This document shows, one piece after another, positions 49,566 to 64,000 of a stretch of DNA of 64,000 nt. The DNA is from Campylobacterota bacterium (GTDB taxonomy: Bacteria > Campylobacterota > Campylobacteria > Campylobacterales > Nitratiruptoraceae), in contig JAADDW010000020.1 of assembly GCA_013153715.1 (NCBI GenBank), positions 1 to 64,000 of the forward strand, in the 5' to 3' direction. Position numbers and translations under genes: made by a program. Numbering within the stretch: position 1 is the stretch's first letter; every line of letters starts with the position of its first letter. Below the pieces are notes generated by a model, which worked only from the letters and a program-made list of their open reading frames with translations, made no database searches and was not told where the DNA came from.

Positions 49566-51636
49566 TTCGCTTTTTGATGATCTCGTCGGCCACATTTTTA
49601 GGCACCTCTTCGTAGTGGTCGAACTCCATGGTATAGGTACCCCGACCCTGTGTGAGGGAGCGGAGGGTGGTGGAGTATCCAAACATCTCTGCCAAGGGGA
49701 CCATGGCATGGACCACTTTGTTACCGCCCCGTTCTCCCATGTTGGCAATATGTCCCCTGCGGCTGTTGATGTCTCCGATGACATTCCCCATATACTCTTC
49801 GGGGACCTCCACTTCCACCTTCATAATCGGTTCAAGGAGGACAGGGTTCGCCTTTTTGGCCGCCTCTTTGAAGGCCATGGAACCTGCAATTTTGAAGGCC
49901 ATCTCGCTAGAGTCCACTTCGTGGAAGCTCCCATCGTAGAGGGTTGCCTTCACATCGACAACGGGGTAACCTGCCAAGACTCCATTCTGCATGGCCTCTT
50001 GAATACCTTTATCCACCGCTGGGATATACTCCTTGGGAATAACCCCTCCTGTAATCTTATTGACAAACTCGTAGCCACTTCCGGGCTCTTGGGGCTCCAA
50101 TTTGATGAAGACATGGCCGTACTGTCCCCGACCACCTGTCTGTTTGGCATATTTGTACTCTTGATCGACAGGGACTTTGATGGTCTCCCGATAGGCAACC
50201 TGGGGCTTTCCAACCTCGGCCTCAACTTTGAACTCCCGCTTCATCCTATCGACAATGATCTCCAGGTGGAGCTCACCCATTCCGGAGATAATTGTCTGTC
50301 CCGTCTCCTCATCGGTATGGACCCTGAAGCTCGGATCCTCCTCGGCCAACTTGGCGAGGGCTGTAGCCATCTTCTCCTGATCCGCCTTGGTTTTGGGCTC
50401 CACTGCGATAGAGATGACAGGCTCGGGGAACTCCATTTTCTCTAGGATGACAGGGTGGTTCTCATCGCAGAGAGTATCCCCGGTCAAAGTATATTTCAAT
50501 CCCACGACGGCGCCGATCTCTCCAGCAGGGAGCTCTTTGATCTCCTCCCGCTTGTTGGCGTGCATCTTCAGGAGCCGTCCTACCCGCTCCTTCTTCCCTT
50601 TAGTCGAGTTGAGGACATAGCTTCCGCTGGAGATCTGCCCCCGATAGACCCGAATGAAGGAGAGTTGTCCGACGAAGGGGTCGGTCATGATTTTGAAGGC
50701 GAGGGCGGCGAAGGGGCCATCGTCTGTCGATTCGACACTTACCTCCTCTCCCGTTTTGGGATCGATCCCTTTGATCCAGTCAACCTCTGTCGGTGCAGGG
50801 AGGTAATCGACAACTGCATCAAGGAGGGTCTGGACCCCTTTATTCTTGAATGCCGATCCGCAGAGCATAGGTGTGAGGGACATGTCGAGGGTCCCCTTCT
50901 TGAGTCCTCTCTTGATCTCCTCCGTAGTCAACTCCTCTCCGTTGAGGTATTTATCCAGAAGCTCCTCATCTGTTTCGGCGACAGCTTCGATCATCTTCTC
51001 CCGATACTCCTCCGCCTTCTCCCGGAGCTCTTCGGGAATATCGATGATCTCGTACTTGGCTCCCAGGGTCTCGTCATCCCAGACAATCCCCTTCATCTCG
51101 ACGAGATCGACCACACCTCGAAAGGTATCTTCGGACCCTATCGGAATCTGGATGGGGACAGGGTTGGCTCCCAAACGGTCCCGAATCTGCTCTTCGACAC
51201 TGAAGAAGTCGGCTCCCTGTCTATCCATCTTGTTGACAAAGACAATTCTGGGAACATGGTATTTGTTGGCCTGGCGCCAGACTGTCTCCGACTGGGGTTG
51301 AACCCCTCCCACGGCACAGAAGACGGCAATGGCCCCGTCCAGAACCCTCATGGAGCGCTCGACTTCGATGGTGAAGTCCACGTGGCCCGGAGTATCGATA
51401 ATGTTAATCTGGTGCCCCTTCCAGAAGCAGGTTGTGGCGGCGGAGGTAATGGTAATTCCCCGCTCCTTCTCCTGCTCCATCCAGTCCATCGTGGCCGCTC
51501 CCTCATGGACCTCACCTATCTTGTGGCTGATCCCCGTGTAGTAGAGAATCCGTTCGGTTGTCGTCGTCTTGCCGGCGTCGATGTGGGCGGCAATTCCTAT
51601 ATTCCGTACCTTGTCAATCGGTGTCTTTCTAGCCAT
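49555..51636 (-). CDS. fusA: Elongation factor G
   Basis: [49 protein letters not shown]. Confidence 0.98.
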   Translation of the reverse strand: MARKTPIDKVRNIGIAAHIDAGKTTTTERILYYTGISHKIGEVHEGAATMDWMEQEKERGITITSAATTCFWKGHQINIIDTPGHVDFTIEVERSMRVLDGAIAVFCAVGGVQPQSETVWRQANKYHVPRIVFVNKMDRQGADFFSVEEQIRDRLGANPVPIQIPIGSEDTFRGVVDLVEMKGIVWDDETLGAKYEIIDIPEELREKAEEYREKMIEAVAETDEELLDKYLNGEELTTEEIKRGLKKGTLDMSLTPMLCGSAFKNKGVQTLLDAVVDYLPAPTEVDWIKGIDPKTGEEVSVESTDDGPFAALAFKIMTDPFVGQLSFIRVYRGQISSGSYVLNSTKGKKERVGRLLKMHANKREEIKELPAGEIGAVVGLKYTLTGDTLCDENHPVILEKMEFPEPVISIAVEPKTKADQEKMATALAKLAEEDPSFRVHTDEETGQTIISGMGELHLEIIVDRMKREFKVEAEVGKPQVAYRETIKVPVDQEYKYAKQTGGRGQYGHVFIKLEPQEPGSGYEFVNKITGGVIPKEYIPAVDKGIQEAMQNGVLAGYPVVDVKATLYDGSFHEVDSSEMAFKIAGSMAFKEAAKKANPVLLEPIMKVEVEVPEEYMGNVIGDINSRRGHIANMGERGGNKVVHAMVPLAEMFGYSTTLRSLTQGRGTYTMEFDHYEEVPKNVADEIIKKRSGS

Positions 51637-51717
51637 CGTCTATCCTTTAGCCTCGGTGGTTTGGGTTGGATTTCGGGAGACAAGAGGGGACCTCTTGTCC
51701 AGAGATGGAGGGGGAGA

Positions 51718-52200
<483 letters not shown>

Positions 52201-52287
52201 TCAATTCTCGATTTACTCAGGTGTTTTCGCCCACCTGTGGCTATGGGTGAGAACTCATACTCTCTGATTTCTCACTGCCCATGGTCT

Positions 52288-52662
52288 CTAGGATTTGGGT
52301 TTCTTGGTTCCGTATTTGGATCTCGACTTCTTCCTGTTGGCGACTCCCGCTGTGTCGAGGGCTCCCCGAATAATGTGGTACTTCACCCCTGGGAGGTCTT
52401 TGACCCGTCCGCCCCGGACGAGGACGATAGAGTGTTCCTGGAGGTTGTGACCCTCTCCAGGGATGTAGCTGATCACCTCGTAGCCGCTTGTAAGCCGTAC
52501 CTTGGCGACTTTACGGAGTGCCGAGTTAGGCTTCTTCGGGGTCGTTGTATAGACCCGTGTACAGACTCCCCGCCGCTGGGGACATCTGACGAGGGCGGGG
52601 GATTTGGACTTTTTGATTACTTTCTTTCTCTCTTTTCGGACCAACTGGTTGATCGTAGGCAC
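52288..52662 (-). CDS. rpsL: 30S ribosomal protein S12
   Basis: [55 protein letters not shown]. Confidence 0.98.
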   Translation of the reverse strand: MPTINQLVRKERKKVIKKSKSPALVRCPQRRGVCTRVYTTTPKKPNSALRKVAKVRLTSGYEVISYIPGEGHNLQEHSIVLVRGGRVKDLPGVKYHIIRGALDTAGVANRKKSRSKYGTKKPKS

Positions 52663-52732
52663 CTTCTCTCCCTTTCTTGGAAATTAGTGGCACATTATAT
52701 TGAAAATGAGCTTAAATTCAGCTTTTTCAAAG

Positions 52733-61409
<8,677 letters not shown>

Positions 61410-61463
61410 TCATTTTTGTAGTTTTGGTACATGGAGGGGGTGAATGTTAGCATAGAAAGTCTT

Positions 61464-61488
61464 AAGAAGAGGAGGGGATCCTCTTCTT
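61464..61488. promoter_or_regulatory. Hairpin in the rplL-rpoB intergenic region (attenuator/processing candidate)
   Basis: AAGAAGAGGA-GGGGA-TCCTCTTCTT perfect 10-bp stem. Confidence 0.6.
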
Positions 61489-61505
61489 ATTGAGAATATT
61501 AAGTT

Positions 61506-61889
61506 TTACTTAATTTCTACTTTTGCTCCAGCTTCTTCAAATTTCTTCTTCAACTCTTCAGCTTCTTCTTTGCTGACTCCCTCTTTGATGGTGGTTGGAG
61601 TATTTTCAGCGGCCTCTTTGGCCTCCTTGAGTCCCAATCCGGTTACCTGTCGGATAACTTTAATGGTGTTGATCTTCTTAGGACCGGCGTCTGTGAGGAC
61701 TACATCGAATTCGGTCTTCTCTTCAGCCGCCGCTCCTCCTTCGCCGCCACCAGCCGCAACGGCACCGGCAACAACTGTAGGCTGGGCGCTGACCCCAAAT
61801 TTCTCCTCAAACTCCTTGACAAGCTCGCTGAGCTCAAGGACACTCAGATTGGAGATATACTCGATAACATCTTCTCGTGTGCAAGCCAT
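61506..61889 (-). CDS. rplL: 50S ribosomal protein L7/L12
   Basis: [39 protein letters not shown]. Confidence 0.98.
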   Translation of the reverse strand: MACTREDVIEYISNLSVLELSELVKEFEEKFGVSAQPTVVAGAVAAGGGEGGAAAEEKTEFDVVLTDAGPKKINTIKVIRQVTGLGLKEAKEAAENTPTTIKEGVSKEEAEELKKKFEEAGAKVEIK

Positions 61890-61901
61890 AGACTCTCTCC
61901 T

Positions 61902-62417
61902 TTAGGAATTTTCTTTTTGTTGTCGGATATTTTCAAGCAGAGTAACGAAATTCTGTTTCGGCGCATTCCATACATAGAGTAGGTTGCGCAACGGAGCTGT
62001 CCAGACCGATAGAAGCATACCGAGGAGCTCCTCTTTGCTCGGGAGCTTGGAGTAGGCCTCTATCTTCTTCTCGTCAACCACTTCTCCTTCAAAATAGCCC
62101 TGTTTGACGGCGAAGTGATCCTTATTCTCCTTGGCAAACTCTGTAACAACCTTTGCCAAGGTGACAAGATCGTCGCCCCAGACTAGGAGATTGGTATCTT
62201 TGAGGGTGAAATTCTCGATACCGTTGTTCCTCAAGGCGATCATGGCGAGGGTATTTTTGACGACCCTCACTTTGAGGCCTTTCTCCCGGGCAGATTTCCG
62301 AAGGACTTCCAGTTGAGGTACGCTCATACCTTTGTAGTCGCAGTCGATAATAGCGACTCCCTCTCTGAACTCATCTGTGAGGTATGAAACTACCTCCTCT
62401 TTCTGCGCCCGTGTCAA
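61902..62417 (-). CDS. rplJ: 50S ribosomal protein L10
   Basis: VVSYLTDEFREGVAIIDCDYKGMSVPQLEVLRKSARE. Confidence 0.97.
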   Translation of the reverse strand: MTRAQKEEVVSYLTDEFREGVAIIDCDYKGMSVPQLEVLRKSAREKGLKVRVVKNTLAMIALRNNGIENFTLKDTNLLVWGDDLVTLAKVVTEFAKENKDHFAVKQGYFEGEVVDEKKIEAYSKLPSKEELLGMLLSVWTAPLRNLLYVWNAPKQNFVTLLENIRQQKENS

Positions 62418-62434
62418 ACTTTTTACCTCCTTTC

Positions 62435-62488
62435 CGACAGAAGACTTCAGGCAGGTCTTATCTGTGTGCCCACCATCTTCAGTCTAAG
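62435..62488 (-). promoter_or_regulatory. Ribosomal L10 leader-like RNA
   Basis: Transcript AGACUGAAGAUGGUGGGCACACAGAUAAGACCUGCCUGAAGUCUUCUGUCGG pairs AGACU/AGUCU and GGUGGG/CCUGCC; directly upstream of rplJ. Confidence 0.6.
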
Positions 62489-62495
62489 ATACAGG

Positions 62496-63203
62496 TTACC
62501 CCCTAATATCCATAAGCTCTTGTGTGTCGAGCTCTAGGGCTGGACTCATGGTCAAGGAGAGAGCCCCATGTCTGATATAGCGCCCCTTGGCGGCGGCAGG
62601 TTTCATCTTGTTGATCTGGGCTACAAAGGTCTCCAGATTCTCCTTGAGTTGCTCTGGAGAGAAGCTGGCCTTTCCAATACCTGCGTGGATATTCCCCTTC
62701 TTATCGACTCGGAAATTGACCTGTCCCGCCTTGGCGTTTTTGACAGCTTTGCAGACATCCATTGTCACCGTTCCGGTCTTGGGGTTGGGCATGAGACCCT
62801 TGGGTCCGAGGATACGACCGATCTTTCCAACCAATCCCATCATGTCTGGGGTGGCGATGGCTATATCGAAGTCGATCTTCCCTCCCTGGATCTCTTCGAT
62901 GAGCTCTTCGGCTCCCACAATATCGGCTCCGCACTCTCTGGCTTCGTCGGCTTTAGCCCCCTTGGCGAAGACGGCTACCCGTACACTCTTCCCTGTGCCG
63001 TGGGGGAGGACGACGGAACCCCGGATCATTTGGTCGGCATGGCGGGGATCGACTCCGAGTCTGAGGGCCAGCTCTACAGTCTCATCGAACTTGGCCGATT
63101 TCAGCTCTCTCACCTTCTCCACCGCCTCGCTGACGCTATATCTCTTTCCCTTTTCTATCTTTTCCAAAAGGGCTCTGTATCTCTTTGAATGTTTTTTAGC
63201 CAT
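62496..63203 (-). CDS. rplA: 50S ribosomal protein L1
   Basis: [52 protein letters not shown]. Confidence 0.98.
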   Translation of the reverse strand: MAKKHSKRYRALLEKIEKGKRYSVSEAVEKVRELKSAKFDETVELALRLGVDPRHADQMIRGSVVLPHGTGKSVRVAVFAKGAKADEARECGADIVGAEELIEEIQGGKIDFDIAIATPDMMGLVGKIGRILGPKGLMPNPKTGTVTMDVCKAVKNAKAGQVNFRVDKKGNIHAGIGKASFSPEQLKENLETFVAQINKMKPAAAKGRYIRHGALSLTMSPALELDTQELMDIRG

Positions 63204-63262
63204 TGAACTCTCCGCAACAATAATTTTTTGCTACCACTCTCTTTGAGATCCTGTGGTTCGGA

Positions 63263-63688
63263 TCAATCGACGATTTCGACCCCCATACTGCGACAGCTTC
63301 CAGCAATTGTCCGCTTTGCCGCCTCTAGGTCGTCTGTGTTGAGGTCGGGCATCTTCATCTTCGCTATCTCTTCCAGCTGGGCCTGGGTGATCTTCCCGAC
63401 CTTGTTTTTGAGGGGGTTGTCGCTCCCCTTCTGAATTCCAGCCGCCTTTTTGATAAGGTCGGTAGCTGGAGGTTGCTTTGTGATAAATGTAAAGCTTCTA
63501 TCGTTGTAGACCGTGATGACTACGGGGATATTGAACCCCATCATATCCTTGGTCCGCTCATTGAAGGCTTTACAGAACTCCATAATATTGACTCCCCGCT
63601 GTCCCAGGGCAGGGCCTACTGGAGGAGAGGGGTTCGCCTTTCCGGCAGGGATCTGGAGTTTAAATTGATCTACAATCTTCTTGGCCAT
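63263..63688 (-). CDS. rplK: 50S ribosomal protein L11
   Basis: [35 protein letters not shown]. Confidence 0.98.
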   Translation of the reverse strand: MAKKIVDQFKLQIPAGKANPSPPVGPALGQRGVNIMEFCKAFNERTKDMMGFNIPVVITVYNDRSFTFITKQPPATDLIKKAAGIQKGSDNPLKNKVGKITQAQLEEIAKMKMPDLNTDDLEAAKRTIAGSCRSMGVEIVD

Positions 63689-63712
63689 ATCTATCCTTTC
63701 CGCTCTATAGAC

Positions 63713-64000
63713 TTAGATAATCTTCTCGACTTGGGTGTAGAGAATTTCGACAGGGGTGCTCCGACCGAAGATGGAGACATTGAGTTTCAATTTTCCATGT
63801 TCCATATCGTACTCTTCGACAACGCCTGTGAAGTTGGCGAAGGGTCCCTCGGTGATCCGGACCATCTCTCCCGGTTCGTAGGAGATCTTCGGTTTCGGAG
63901 CCCCTTTCTTCCGAGCTTTCTCCAGAATCTTCTTGACATCCTCCTCACTGATGGGAGTCGGTTTCTTCGACTCTCCGATAAATCGTCCCACCCGGGGGAG
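63713..64000 (-). CDS. nusG: NusG C-terminal part (runs off the window)
   Basis: [57 protein letters not shown] (KOW domain). Confidence 0.96.
   Translation of the reverse strand, partial: LPRVGRFIGESKKPTPISEEDVKKILEKARKKGAPKPKISYEPGEMVRITEGPFANFTGVVEEYDMEHGKLKLNVSIFGRSTPVEILYTQVEKII

Overview
This 64 kb window looks like a Campylobacterota (epsilonproteobacterial) chromosome segment. It is mostly housekeeping DNA. Genes seen: a Leu-Arg-Arg-His-Pro tRNA array; DEAD-box helicase; moaC; trxC-like; small c-type cytochromes; three two-component systems; polX; plsY; folB; ppx/gppA; bamA; sir2; an M3 peptidase; pyrC; eno; recA; ccoG; an FCSD/SQR-like flavoprotein with a rhodanese; mtfA; and the block nusG(partial)-rplK-rplA-rplJ-rplL-rpoB-rpoC-rpsL-rpsG-fusA. 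The main accessory region is the AT-rich first ~2 kb beside tRNA-Leu. It holds dense GTGTAG/CTACAC repeats, 10-bp tandem repeats, and a BrnT/CopG toxin-antitoxin pair followed by a truncated MNT-like nucleotidyltransferase. The best candidates for follow-up are: (1) a ribonuclease Z gene interrupted by a single in-frame TGA with an otherwise open frame; (2) a small 'DW...KLxG...FxY' module that occurs twice in one exported protein and once in another ~27 kb away; (3) the repeat-rich AT island; (4) a ~550-bp apparently non-coding region with a 32-bp near-perfect palindrome; (5) an IS605-type TnpB remnant with an end-like hairpin; (6) a serine-recombinase-like protein that appears to lack its catalytic arginines, next to ccoG. 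I found no clear complete new system. No database searches were run.
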